In this document: positions 34,668 through 45,021 of the stretch, in pieces
Position numbering within the stretch: the first letter of the stretch is position 1
Layout: each line of letters opens with the position of its first letter
Assembly (NCBI GenBank): GCA_963971575.1
Contig: OZ020625.1
Coordinates: forward strand, 19,126,829 to 19,190,828
Direction of reading: 5' to 3'
DNA: 64,000 bases
Origin: Liopterus haemorrhoidalis
Taxonomy: Eukaryota > Arthropoda > Insecta > Coleoptera > Dytiscidae
Notes under the pieces: model-generated
The model's input: only the letters and a program-made list of their open reading frames with translations
The model's database searches: none
Told to the model about the DNA's origin: nothing
Made by a program: the position numbers and the translations under genes

Positions 34668-36190
34668 ACTGTGCAAAAATTGGTGCAGATCGGTCAAAGG
34701 GCCCAGGATTGTCTTAATATCTTGATTATACCTACGAAACCCTACACATTTCTATGCGTCATTACTTCAGCAGAATCTAATGAGGAACTTTGCAAAATTT
34801 GGTGCAGATCTGTCAAATGGCCCAGGATTGTCTTGAATATCTTGATTATACCTACAAAATCCTACAAATTTCTTTGCGTCCATACTTCAGCAAGATCTAA
34901 GGAGGAACTGTGCAAAATTTGGTGCTGATCGGTCAAAGGGCCCCGGATTGTCTTGAATATCTTGATTATACCTACAAAATCCTACAAATTTCTTTGCGTC
35001 CATACTTCAGCAAGATCTAAGAAGGAACTGTGCAAAATTTGGTGCTGATTGGTCAAAGGGCCCAGGATTGTCTTAATATCTTGATTATACCTACGAAACC
35101 CTACACATTTCTATGCGTCATTACTTCAGCAGAATCTAAAGAGTAACTGTGCAAAAATTGGTGCAGATCGGTCAAAGGGCCCAGGATTGTCTTGAATATC
35201 TGGATTATACCTACGAAACCCTACACATCTCTATGCGTCATTACTTCAGCAGGATCTAAAGAGTAACTGTGCAAAAATTGGTGCAGATCGGTCAAAGGGC
35301 CCCGGATTGTCTTGAATATCTTGATTATACCTACAAAATCCTACAAATTTCTTTGCGTCCATACTTTAGCAAGATCTAAGAAGGAACTGTGCAAAATTTG
35401 GTGCTGATCGGTCAAAGGGCCCAGGATTGTCTTATTATCTTGATTATACCTACGAAACCCTACACATTTCTATGCGTCATTACTTCAGCAGAATCTAAAG
35501 AGTAACTGTGCAAAAATTGGTGCAGATCGGTCAAAGGGCCCCGGATTGTCTTGAATATCTTGATTATACCTACAAAATCCTACAAATTTCTTTGCGTCCA
35601 TACTTCAGCAAGATCTAAGGAGGAACTATGCAAAATTTGGTGCTGATCGGTCAAAGGGCCCAGGATTGTCTTGAATATCTTGATTATACCTATGAAATCC
35701 CACACATTTCTTTGCGTCCATACTTCAGCAAGATCTGAGGAGGAACTGTGCAAAATTTGGTTCTGATCGATCAAAGGGCCGAAGATTGTCTTGAATATCT
35801 TGATTATACCTACAAAATCCTACACATTTCTATGCGTTATTACATCAGCAGGATCTAAGGAGTAACTGTGCAAAATTTGGTGCAGGTCTGTCAAATGGCC
35901 CAGGATTGTCTTGAATATCTTGATTATACCTACGAAATCCTACACATTTCTTTGCGTTCATACTTCAGCAGGATCTAAGTAGTAACTGTGCAAAATTTGG
36001 TGCAGATCTGTCAAATGGCCCAGGATTGTCTTGAATATCTTGATTATACCTACGAAATCCTACACATTTCTATGCGTCCATACTTCAGCAGGATCTAAAG
36101 AGTAACTGTACAAAAATTGGTGCAGAACGGTTAAAGGGCCCAGGATTGTTTTGAATTACTTGATTATACCTACGAACTCTAAATATTTCT
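34668..36190 (+). repeat. ~121-bp satellite, right array, ~13 units
   Basis: Thirteen units of 117-122 bp start at aactgtgcaaaa near 34668, 34785, 34905, 35026, 35145, 35266, 35384, 35505, 35626, 35747, 35865, 35986 and 36106. Two unit types are mixed: one with tatgcgtcattacttcagca and cctacgaaaccctacac, another with tttgcgtccatacttcagca and cctacaaaatcctacaa. Their partly repeating order points to multi-unit amplification. Confidence 0.95.
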
Positions 36191-36493
36191 GTACACTATT
36201 ACTTCCAAAGTTCTCTAGATAAGTAAAGTAATTGTAAATAATCAAGGAGTAATCATGATATAATCCACGAATGCTGTTCGATTCTTTTCAAGTAATCTAA
36301 AGTAATCAAGAAGTAATCTAAAAATAATGAAAATTACTTTCGATTACTTTTGAGTGATCTTAAAGTAGTCAAGTAATCTAATCAAATAATCAATTACTTT
36401 CTGATTATTTGTAATGGTAATCAAGAATATTTGAGTACGATTACTCGAGTAATCGTAATCAAAATGTAGTCGTAATCTAATTTTACAGCTCTG

Positions 36494-36650
36494 GTTGTAA
36501 GCATAATTAAATGTTATTATTAAATGAAACAATTGTTATGATTTATTTTGTCTATTTTTAATATTATTAACGAGGACAATATTAAAAATAGACAAAATAA
36601 ATCATAACAATTGTATCATTTAATAATAACATTTAATTATGTTTACAATT
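36494..36650. repeat. Near-perfect hairpin, ~72-bp arms
   Basis: Left arm (36494-36565) and right arm (36579-36650) are inverted copies with about four mismatches around a ~12-nt loop (attaacgaggac). It abuts the right end of the inverted-repeat element and lies just before a THAP frame. Confidence 0.95.
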
Positions 36651-36745
36651 AAGAACAAGCAGTTAGGAATTATACAGAAACAGAAAAACAATAGCTAGCA
36701 GAAATAATTATTTATTAAGTAGACTACCATATAACATAATATTCA

Positions 36746-36919
36746 CTAATACTTAATATTTATGGACACTTCCATGGACAAGCCATCCAATTTTGGATTT
36801 CCAATGTTCCTCATCCACGTTTTATACAATTCTGGAGCCACACGTGTCTTCGGGTTTGGAAAGCGATATCTTGTAGGTTCATTACTATCACACCCCAAAA
36901 CAAAGCATTTAATACCCAT
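36746..36919 (-). CDS. THAP-domain reading frame (57 codons)
   Basis: The ATG at 36919 opens MGIKCFVLGCDSN, then TRYRFPNPK, and KTWMRNIGNPKLDG, and ends at a TAG at 36746. A C-x4-C start, a hydrophobic-FP motif and a Trp about 30 residues on are the pattern of THAP zinc-binding domains. The second half of the domain (C-x2-H with HF) is absent, so this is a first exon or a truncated copy; GTGTCC and GTTGG near the end could be donors. THAP domains occur in P-type transposases and in host factors. The adjacent long hairpin favours a transposon origin. Confidence 0.55.
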   Translation of the reverse strand: MGIKCFVLGCDSNEPTRYRFPNPKTRVAPELYKTWMRNIGNPKLDGLSMEVSINIKY

Positions 36920-37052
36920 TTTCCGAATTGAACAATGAAATTATAAAATTACAGAAGACGATTTTGACACTAATTACAGATTTTGACGCTAATGACAGAA
37001 GCCGTAACAGGCAACATCCTGTCATGCACATAGCTATAGCGACTGGGGCGCT

Positions 37053-38164
37053 ATTCGTGTTGGGTTATTGAACGTAATATGGTTTTCGTCTTGCCATTAG
37101 AGTTTCACCCCCCTGCAGTGCACCTATGACAAATTCGAGTACTGACCAAATAAAACCAGTAGCTTCAGAACAAAACCAATGCTCGCAAGAAGTAAATTCT
37201 CAGTTTACACTATCAAATTCAAAAATAAATAAATTTGAAAACAGGTAATTAGGCACAGATTCAGGACCCTTTATTGTTTATATTGAATCGAACGATTTAA
37301 ATATTGGCATGTTACACCCCACAGTTTTAGGGAAAAAAATTCTAATAAATAACCCAAATTTGAAACACAATATAACTAATATTACTAAAGTTAGTAAAAA
37401 AATCAGCTGTGGCCACCACAGGACCGACCGCCATCGTAAAGTACTTATATAAAATACATTCTAGCAGCAGAGTACAAATAACTTGGCCTAATATTTTCTA
37501 ACAGAGATATTATTTATCATGACCATGGAAACGTTACATATAAGTATGAAAAAATTGAGACTTGGAAAAAATATCGAAAAATTTTACAAAAATTGTTCGA
37601 AACCAAACACGAAAAATTCGTGTTGGGTTATTGAACGTAATATGGTTTTCGTCTTGCCATTAGAGTTTCACCCCCCTGCAGTGCACCTATGACAAATTCG
37701 AGTACTGACCAAATAAAACCAGTAGCTTCAGAACAAAACCAATGCTCGCAAGAAGTAAATTCTCAGTTTACACTATCAAATTCAAAAATAAATAAATTTG
37801 AAAACAGGTAATTAGGCACAGATTCAGGACCCTTTATTGTTTATATTGAATCGAACGATTTAAATATTGGCATGTTACACCCCACAGTTTTAGGGAAAAA
37901 AATTCTAATAAATAACCCAAAATTGAAACACAATATAACTAATATTACTAAAGTTAGTAAAAAAATCAGCTGTGGCCACCACAGGACCGACCGCCATCGT
38001 AAAGTACTTATATAAAATACATTCTAGCAGCAGAGTACAAATAACTTGGCCTAATATTTTCTAACAGAGATATTATTTATCATGACCATGGAAACGTTAC
38101 ATATAAGTATGAAAAAATTGAGACTTGGAAAAAATATCGAAAAATTTTACAAAAATTGTTCGAA
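37053..38164 (+). repeat. 563-bp tandem duplication
   Basis: 37053-37601 and 37616-38164 are nearly identical, with one clear difference (ccaaatttg vs ccaaaattg). The unit holds the 5' part of an I-like LINE ORF1 and the first ~200 bp of the GACA element. At the junction lies aacacgaaaaattcgtgtt, an inverted repeat, which hints at a template-switch origin or an assembly error. Confidence 0.92.
37126..37402 (+). pseudogene. I-like LINE ORF1, 5' part (repeated at 37689)
   Basis: ATG at 37126 opens 40 residues beginning MTNSSTDQIK, ended by TAA at 37246-37248. The same frame continues with LGTDSGPFIVYIESNDLNI, which matches the gag-like ORF1 of the LINE at 48845. The second copy is at 37689-37811 and on. 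The GACA element cuts the frame. Confidence 0.75.
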
Positions 38165-38697
38165 ATTTTTCGTTTTATCAAAACACGTCTCAAATAAAAG
38201 TTATTAATTATTGATTTTATAGCAACTTTTGTTCAATAAATTTTTTCGAAATATTTTTCTGTTGTGAAATATTCACAAAAATCTTAAAATCGACACGAGT
38301 AAACTCCCATTTTTAGTCAACCGATTTTTACCAAAAGTTGATCAACTCGTGCCATTGATGACAGAAGCTTAAATATGAAGTTTCATAAAAATCCTTTCAG
38401 CCGAATTCGCTCTGCACGTGTACACAGACGGACAGACAGACAGATGGACAGACAGACAGACAGACAGACAGACCGACAGACATCATGCTAAAAATAGTCA
38501 AAACGTTATGTAGGTACCTCAATTCGTGGAGATCCATTGAAATCTCGAAACGTCAAAATCGGTATGATCACAATACCTCCCTTATATATGTTGGCGGTCG
38601 GTAATAATCTATAAAAAAAGAGCTTGATACAGCGGCTGCAGCAAATAAAATGGTCACGGAAAAAAATATATACCAGAAAATTCATGTATGTTTATTC
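37965..38697 (+). mobile_element. GACA-microsatellite element, copy 2, in LINE ORF1
   Basis: Compared with the uninterrupted ORF1 at 48990-49020, sequence from atcagctgtggccacc (37965) to about 38697 is extra, lying between gttagtaaaaaaa and acaccttgtag. It has a (GACA)n tract at 38425-38482 and ends of the recognisable part at ggcggtcggtaa (38607); about 90 bp follow before ORF1 resumes. Same family as 23949-24516. Confidence 0.78.
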
Positions 38698-38808
38698 CCA
38701 CACACCTTGTAGTGCGACAGGGCGTTATTAGGGATGTCGATATATCTATCAATGATAATAAACTAGCAGAAGATACCGATAGTAACATAGAAATAATATC
38801 AGTTCAAA
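38698..38808 (+). pseudogene. I-like LINE ORF1, continued
   Basis: Resumes the ORF1 (VVRQGVIRDVDISINDNK ... IEIISVQR), cut at 38808 by the poly(A) end of the minus-strand LINE. It matches 49010-49118. Confidence 0.78.
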
Positions 38809-40307
38809 GATTTTTTTTTTATTTAGGATATCTTTTGGGGGCGCTTCAGCTGCTGAGGTTATTAGCACCCCGGTACATTTACAGTAAATTACATTGATTT
38901 TATACAGAGATGAATATTGACATTAATTTACAATCAGGTATATTTATAATTTTATGATACGACATTTAAGTTAGGTAATTTAGAAATAATTGAAAAATTG
39001 GGAATTAAATTTTATGGAACAGGTCTGCTTCTTTGAGGTAGTCTAGTAAGATGTTTTGATTTTCTGGACATAGAGCTTCTTTCAGGTTGTCATGTTGTGC
39101 TTCCGTCTCAGTTCTTCATATAGTTGGCACTCCAGGATTATATGTTCTACGATTAAGGTTTTATTACAGTTGTCACAGTTTTCTATCTCTTTTCTTTTCA
39201 TTAAATGTTGGTGTGTAATGAACGTGTGGCCAATTCTGAGTCTTGTAAGAACTCTCTGTTCTTTTCTATCGCCTACTGGAGCCCAGGGTTTGGTGTCCTC
39301 TATTATATGGCGAAGTTTGTTGTTTATTAGACTCTGCCATTGTTGTTTCCAGTCTTCTTTTATGTCTTGTCTTAAGTCAGATTTAGATGTCGCTGGTAGG
39401 TACGGATATCGGTGTGACTGGGAGGTTTGCTGCCTCTTTTGCTGCTTGGTCTGCCTGCTCATTCCCTCTTATTCCTACATGTGAGGGAACCCACACCAAG
39501 GTTACCTTTTTCCCCTGGAGGGCCACGTTATGGAGGTTTTCTTGTATATTCTGGATCAGTGTGTCCGTTGAATATAGTACTTTAACTGCGTCAAGTACAC
39601 TACGTGAGTCAGTATATATGACATAATTTTTGTCTTCCTTGTTGCTCATATATTCGGTGGCTTTTAGCAGGCTATATGCTTCTGCAGTGAAATTACTTGC
39701 TGTATCAGGTAGGTGGTACATGTACTTCTCGCCGTTGATGACGTAAGCAGCACCGGTATTATGATGGTGATGTGAGCCGTCGGTGAATATTCGTTGGCAG
39801 TTTTGAAATTTTGAGTCCATTTCAAGAAAGAGTTTTTCGTATACTTCCCTTGTTGTTTAATTTTTTTTGTGTATGCTAAGCTGTAAGTTAAATTTGGGAG
39901 GGATAAGCGTCCATGGTGGTGTATGGTTAAATGATTTTTTGGTTATGTATGGGAAGAGCTTATTCCATGAAGTTAAGTGATTTTTAAGTTGTTTTTGTTG
40001 AGGTGAGTAGGTGTCTTGCCTGATATGGTTTTGTGGACTAATAAAAAAGTGATGGTAAGTAGGGATGCTTGGATTTCTTGCCAAATTTGCAATATAGGAC
40101 AATGTAAGTTTCGTTCTTCTATAACTGAGCGGCGTGACCCCAGCTTTGCAGTTTAGACTTGCAGCAGGGCTACTGCGGAAGGCTCCAGATGATATACGTA
40201 ATGCGGTGTTGTGTATTGAATCTAGTTTTTTTAATGTACTTTGGGCAGCGGCCCCATAGCTTATGCAGCCGTAATCTAGTATGGACTGTATGACGGATTT
40301 ATATATA
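38809..40307 (-). pseudogene. I-like LINE (minus), 3' half with RNase H
   Basis: Continues the LINE whose 5' half is at 45197-48429. Reading minus from 40307: RT thumb (SVIQSILDYGC), then 39857-40102, then an RNase H frame 39383-39820 with FTDGS, AEAYSLLKATEY, IYTDSRSVLD and WVPSHVGIRGNEQAD (all catalytic acids kept). A shifted frame 39082-39462 ends in CDNCNKTLIVEHIILEC. The RNase H after the RT puts it in the I superfamily. The poly(A) tail is at 38809-38824. Confidence 0.9.
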
Positions 40308-40482
40308 TGCGGGTTAATTGAGCTAGATGTTAGAATTATAAGTTTATTGATTGTCTTAACGTAAATTACACAAAAATAGCAAAAGTTTCAAACAAATTAA
40401 TACTTCATTCTCGACGCGTCACTCTCGTCTTACTACGGGTTACTGGTCGCTCATAGGCGGCGGAACGGGGAACGATCCCACA
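40308..40482 (-). repeat. 3' LTR of Gypsy element
   Basis: Identical to 45022-45196. It encodes the last 26 residues and stop codon of the gag-pol frame. Confidence 0.95.
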
Positions 40483-43400
40483 ACTCGGCCGTCCTGCTGT
40501 GGCTTCCGTCTCGGGAGGTCCTGTATCGTCTTCTACGGAGTCGGTGTTCGTGTCTTCCTTTGGGTTGAAGTGTGTGTCTTCTCCTGGATCGGTTTCGGTG
40601 TCTTCTCCTGGGTCGGTTTCTGCATCCTCTCCAGAGAGGTCGCCCTCCCAGGGCTTCATAAGGTCTGCGCTGGTGGTGGTCTTTCTGGGACCTTCGCCAT
40701 GCCCTTGGTGTTCTACGACATAACGATCTTTTGCATTTACTATACTCACCCTGTAAGGCCCTAAGTATTTAGCAAATAACTTCAGGCCTGGTCCAAATTG
40801 GGTCCTCTTAATGGCAACCAGATCGCCTACATGGTATTCTCGGGCCTTCTTTCTTCTCTTATTGTAGTTTCTCCGATTCTCTTCTTGCACTCTCTCTATC
40901 TGTCTTCTCGCTATCTGTCTTAACTCTTCCCGCTCTTCTTCGTGAGCTTTTCTATTTTCTTCTTCCAATAGTTCTGCCAACTTCGGGTCTTCTTTGTTCC
41001 TCATTTTGGTTCCAACCATCAGTTCAAAAGGAGTTGAGGCAATTGAACGTTGGTATGTTGCGTTCAGGAATCGCTGAACATCTGATACATGTTTATACCA
41101 CTCCATGGGATTCTCTAAACTTAGTTTCGCTAAAGCTGAAACAGCAATTTGGTGGATTCGCTCTACTTGTCCGTTTCCACGGGGTACTCCTGTGGTTATC
41201 ATCTGATGCTTCACTCCTTCTTCTTCCAGGTATTTTTCAAATTCATGTGCTCTGAATGCCGCACCTCTATCAGTAACTACTCTTCTTGGATTTCCAAAGA
41301 TTTGCTTAATAATTTCTAGCTTGTTGACTACTTCTTGCGCGTTGGTGGTTTTGGTGGGAAACAACCACACATATTTAGTGAAACCATCTACAGCTGCGAG
41401 AATATACTTGTAAGCCTTGTGGCTAGAAGGCAGTGGCCCCAAATGGTCGAGATGTAGAGTATCCAGCGGTCCACCGCTCTTGTCTATTGGATGCAAAAAG
41501 CATTCTTTCCTGCCTGCCTTTGCCATAGCCATGATGCACGGCACGCAATTGTCAATTATTGCTTTGATCTTTTTGTCGACTTTTGGGATACAATAGTCTG
41601 CTGTCAAAATCTCTTTAGTTTTCTTTACCCCAAAATGTCCAAATTCATGGCATTTCCTTATGATTTCGTTCTGTAACTTCTTTGGAACTATCAGTTTATC
41701 CTTTCCTTCTTCAAACTTGTACAATACTCCTCTCTTTATGCTGTATTCCTCACCTGCTCCGTTCTCCAATTCTTCTAATATCTTCTGACATTCATCGTCC
41801 TTCTTTTGTGTGCTCTCTATTCTTGCTCTGAGGCTGTCTTCAATAATCGTCATGACTGGGTATCGGGACAAGGCATCAACATGTTTTAGACGTTCGCCAG
41901 CTCTATGTTCAATAGAATATTCGAAATCCTCAAGCATCAGTGCCCATCTGGCAATACGGTTAGTTATATCTGATTTCGCGAGGGTCATCTTAAAAGCTGC
42001 ACAATCGGTTACGATTTTAAATTTGTTTCCCAACAAATAATTCCTGAATTTCTTTAATGCTTTAATGACTGCAAGCACCTCAAGCTCATAGCTAGAGTAC
42101 CTCTGCTCACAGTCTGTGGTCTTCTTACTATAAAAATAAACTGGATGTAGCTTACCATCCTCTGTGCATTTCTGGAATAAAATTGCACCCAATCCATGTT
42201 TAGATGCGTCGGTGTGAAGTTCTGTCTCTAAACCGTCTTGGAATATCTTCAATACTGGATCATCTGCTAGGCTTCTTTTCAAGCTTTCTATTGCTAACTT
42301 TTCTTCTGCTCCAATTTTAAATGGACACTTCTTACGTAAGAGGTCACTTAACGGCTTAGCAATTTTTGAGTAGTCTCTCACAAACTTTCGAAAATATCCT
42401 GCAAGACCAAGGAACTTTTGGACTTGTTTTGCATCTTGCGGTTCCGGATATTTCAATACCGCTTTCACTTTACTTGCATTGGGCTTTATACTACCGTTTT
42501 CAATTTCATAGCCTAAATATTGTATTTTACGACTAAGAAATTGGCACTTGGACCAATTGATCTCAAGTCCGTATTCCTCTGCTACTCTAAGTACAGTTTT
42601 TAGGTTGTTTAAAGCCTCGTTCTCGTTTTCCGCCAATATAATGACGTCATCAAGGTATATAGCTACCAATCCTTTTTGGGCTAAAAGTCTAAATATTTCA
42701 TTTACATACCTCTGGAAGGTGGCAGGGCTATTGCAAAACCCAAACGGCATCTTGATAAATTCGTACTGCCCATTACTCGTTACGAATGCAGTGTACTTAC
42801 GACTGGTCGGCTCCACTGACACATGGAAAAAACCATTTCGTAAATCTATCGTACTAAAGACCTTAGCATTGTGCAATTTGTCAATTTCATCTTCGATGAC
42901 AGGTAACGGGTACCTATCTCGTATGACTATTTTATTTAGCCTCCGATAGTCAACACAAGTCCTGATTGAACCATCCTTCTTCTTGACCGGAACTACTGGA
43001 CTGGAAAATTCAGAACTGCTGGGCTGAATTATTCCTTTCTCAATCCAGTCTTCAACCTGCTTTTCCACTTCTGCGTTTTCCTTAGGTGGTAATCGTCGAG
43101 GTCTCTGCGCGATCGGGGTTTCATCTTTCAGCATAATCTTTAATTGTACTGACGTCGTTTTCGTGGGTCTTGGTGCGTAGCTCCGAACGATATCTGCTAC
43201 CTCGTTCTCATATTTTTGACTTCCTATATTCAGATGTAATCCATTATTAGGGCTAATATCAATCTGCATAATAAAATTATCAATTTTCTTCACAACAATC
43301 CCAGACTGATCAATAGTCAGTGATACATAGTTTAAAAGCTCTTTGCCAATTATGCATGGCATCATCATAGCACTTGTATCCACTATGTGTACGATCATAT

Positions 43401-44490
43401 CGCACCTGACATCATCAATTTTGATGATTGCTTCAAAACAACCCAATGTTCTAATTTCCTTTTGGCCAAACCCTGATAATTTTCTTATTTCTTGTTTAAT
43501 TTTTGGCGCCCCAATCCTAAAATATTCATCACTCCTGATTAAGTTTACACAACTTCCTGTGTCTATTAATGCCTGTACTTCATGCTCTCCTATCATAATA
43601 TTCTTGTAAGTAACATCTTTCGTAACATTACCTGCTGCACCATCTACTTGCATGCTGGCTTTGTTCTTCTCCTCTTCTCTTATTCCACATTTCGCTGCAA
43701 TGTGCCCATATTTGCGACACTTGTAGCATTTAGGACCTTTTTCGATTTCTCTGCAATCCTTTTTCTTATGCCCCACTTCTCCACAATTGAAGCATGTTTC
43801 GTTTCTTGTTTTATCGTCTGGCTTCTTCTTTGCATCTATTTTCCTCTTGTTGTCTCCATCTTTGTTTCTGTTCTTCATTCGCTCGTAAATTAGAACCTTA
43901 TCCTTCAATTCGGTTAAAGCCCTAGCCTCATACAGCATTATTTTATTAATTTCTTGGTCGGGTATTCCTTCCACAATATACTCGACTAGCGATTCTTCAT
44001 CAATAGTAGTTTTATTTGCAATCGCCGCCATCTGTAAGATGTATTCTTGTACGCTCTCAGTCGCCTTCTGCTTCCGCTTGGCTAGGGTGCGATGTATCTC
44101 TGCGCTGCTAAAACGTTTTCCGAACTCAACCACTATTTCGGCCTTAAATAATTTCCACGTTTTAAAAATCGGTTTGGATTCAAGCCAAATTTTCGCAGTA
44201 CCCGACAATAACTTTTTTGCGCTAACTAATGTCATTAAATCGTCCCAACCGAACAATTTACTGTTTTCTTCAATGTCCGATATCCACTTTTCAACTGGAA
44301 TTGTACCATTAAATTTAGGCAAACTGTCCTCGACTTCTTTTAGACTAAATTTATTTTTAACGGTCGCATGTTCACGTTTATAAAGCTCATTTTCACGCTT
44401 CAATAAGTCAATTTCGCGCAATAGCAGTTGTTTTTCACGCGTTTCCATCTCATCTTGCATTTCTACTTTAGATTCCACTTTTTCTTCCAT
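40405..44490 (-). CDS. Gypsy gag-pol polyprotein, intact, 1361 codons
   Basis: The first ATG is at 44490; the frame is open upstream to 44589 but only through a TTG. Domains by residue from that ATG: coiled coil 1-50; capsid-like ~55-210; two CCHC knuckles, CFNCGEVGHKKKDC (233-246) and CYKCRKYGHIAAKC (255-268); aspartic protease with LIDTGS (D310); RT with IDLRNGFFH and YLDDVI (612-615); RNase H with LHTDAS (D761); integrase with an H-x3-H, C-x2-C zinc motif near 948-985, and a DDE triad D1015, D1074, E1110 (35 residues between the last two); and a C-terminal acidic repeat with DPGEDTETDPGED. Gag and pol share one frame without a shift. The stop lies inside the 3' LTR. Confidence 0.96.
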   Translation of the reverse strand: MEEKVESKVEMQDEMETREKQLLLREIDLLKRENELYKREHATVKNKFSLKEVEDSLPKFNGTIPVEKWISDIEENSKLFGWDDLMTLVSAKKLLSGTAKIWLESKPIFKTWKLFKAEIVVEFGKRFSSAEIHRTLAKRKQKATESVQEYILQMAAIANKTTIDEESLVEYIVEGIPDQEINKIMLYEARALTELKDKVLIYERMKNRNKDGDNKRKIDAKKKPDDKTRNETCFNCGEVGHKKKDCREIEKGPKCYKCRKYGHIAAKCGIREEEKNKASMQVDGAAGNVTKDVTYKNIMIGEHEVQALIDTGSCVNLIRSDEYFRIGAPKIKQEIRKLSGFGQKEIRTLGCFEAIIKIDDVRCDMIVHIVDTSAMMMPCIIGKELLNYVSLTIDQSGIVVKKIDNFIMQIDISPNNGLHLNIGSQKYENEVADIVRSYAPRPTKTTSVQLKIMLKDETPIAQRPRRLPPKENAEVEKQVEDWIEKGIIQPSSSEFSSPVVPVKKKDGSIRTCVDYRRLNKIVIRDRYPLPVIEDEIDKLHNAKVFSTIDLRNGFFHVSVEPTSRKYTAFVTSNGQYEFIKMPFGFCNSPATFQRYVNEIFRLLAQKGLVAIYLDDVIILAENENEALNNLKTVLRVAEEYGLEINWSKCQFLSRKIQYLGYEIENGSIKPNASKVKAVLKYPEPQDAKQVQKFLGLAGYFRKFVRDYSKIAKPLSDLLRKKCPFKIGAEEKLAIESLKRSLADDPVLKIFQDGLETELHTDASKHGLGAILFQKCTEDGKLHPVYFYSKKTTDCEQRYSSYELEVLAVIKALKKFRNYLLGNKFKIVTDCAAFKMTLAKSDITNRIARWALMLEDFEYSIEHRAGERLKHVDALSRYPVMTIIEDSLRARIESTQKKDDECQKILEELENGAGEEYSIKRGVLYKFEEGKDKLIVPKKLQNEIIRKCHEFGHFGVKKTKEILTADYCIPKVDKKIKAIIDNCVPCIMAMAKAGRKECFLHPIDKSGGPLDTLHLDHLGPLPSSHKAYKYILAAVDGFTKYVWLFPTKTTNAQEVVNKLEIIKQIFGNPRRVVTDRGAAFRAHEFEKYLEEEGVKHQMITTGVPRGNGQVERIHQIAVSALAKLSLENPMEWYKHVSDVQRFLNATYQRSIASTPFELMVGTKMRNKEDPKLAELLEEENRKAHEEEREELRQIARRQIERVQEENRRNYNKRRKKAREYHVGDLVAIKRTQFGPGLKLFAKYLGPYRVSIVNAKDRYVVEHQGHGEGPRKTTTSADLMKPWEGDLSGEDAETDPGEDTETDPGEDTHFNPKEDTNTDSVEDDTGPPETEATAGRPSCGIVPRSAAYERPVTRSKTRVTRRE

Positions 44491-45021
44491 TTTGATAAAC
44501 CTTAGATAAGTACAATCAAAAATAATAGAAACGTTAACCGCACGCCTATGGTTACACCGCTGAGTCGCAACAGCTGAGCCACTCGACAACTAGCGCGCTC
44601 GGAACTAACACGTACCGCACTAACTTCACACGGAACTTAACCGCCAAAATGTTAATGTTTTAGGTTAAATGTTTATAAATTTGTACCTCTTAATGCAAAT
44701 TATGTCTTCTATTGTCCAGTACAGTATACTAGAGCCACAATTTTCACTGATCACGTCACAAAACACAAACTTTTACTTCTTTTACAGCTTAATGTTTTTC
44801 TGTTCGTTCTCACTTTTACGTATTTATCAACACTGCTTCTATTTATTTTCACATCTAAACACTTCTAATACTTCTAATGTTCTGATACTTCTTTTAAAAC
44901 ATCTAATTCTTCAAAAGCATCTAACACATCTAACTTTTACTAACAAAAAACTTCACTCATAACCTCTATTTTACGTTTTCGACTTTTAAACTCACTCAAT
45001 ACCGGGAGAGCCCCCAAAATC

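Larger units (their letters stand above)
32347..36493. mobile_element. 4.1-kb inverted-repeat element with satellite arms
   Basis: The left end cagagctgtaaagtaatgat and right end ttttacagctctg are inverted copies. Similarity continues for about 340 bp of GTAATC/GATTAC-rich sequence (32347-32690; 36190-36493). Next to each terminal segment is an array of the same ~121-bp unit in opposite orientations (5 copies left, 13 right). A 1.4-kb middle has different content. The CAG...CTG ends suggest hAT, but no 8-bp duplication was seen. No transposase. A decayed relative of the end occurs at about 19638. Confidence 0.78.

Noticed and set aside
34617..34928. Proteins with a repeated KIWCRS-like motif in 34617-34928, 33037-33261 and 35580-35774
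   Set aside because: Frames across the ~121-bp satellite; unit length is not held in frame.
34668..36190. CRISPR-like array
   Set aside because: Units are directly adjacent tandem repeats without unique spacers, in a eukaryotic genome.
40499..44383. Many plus-strand frames across the Gypsy element
   Set aside because: Antisense shadows of gag-pol.
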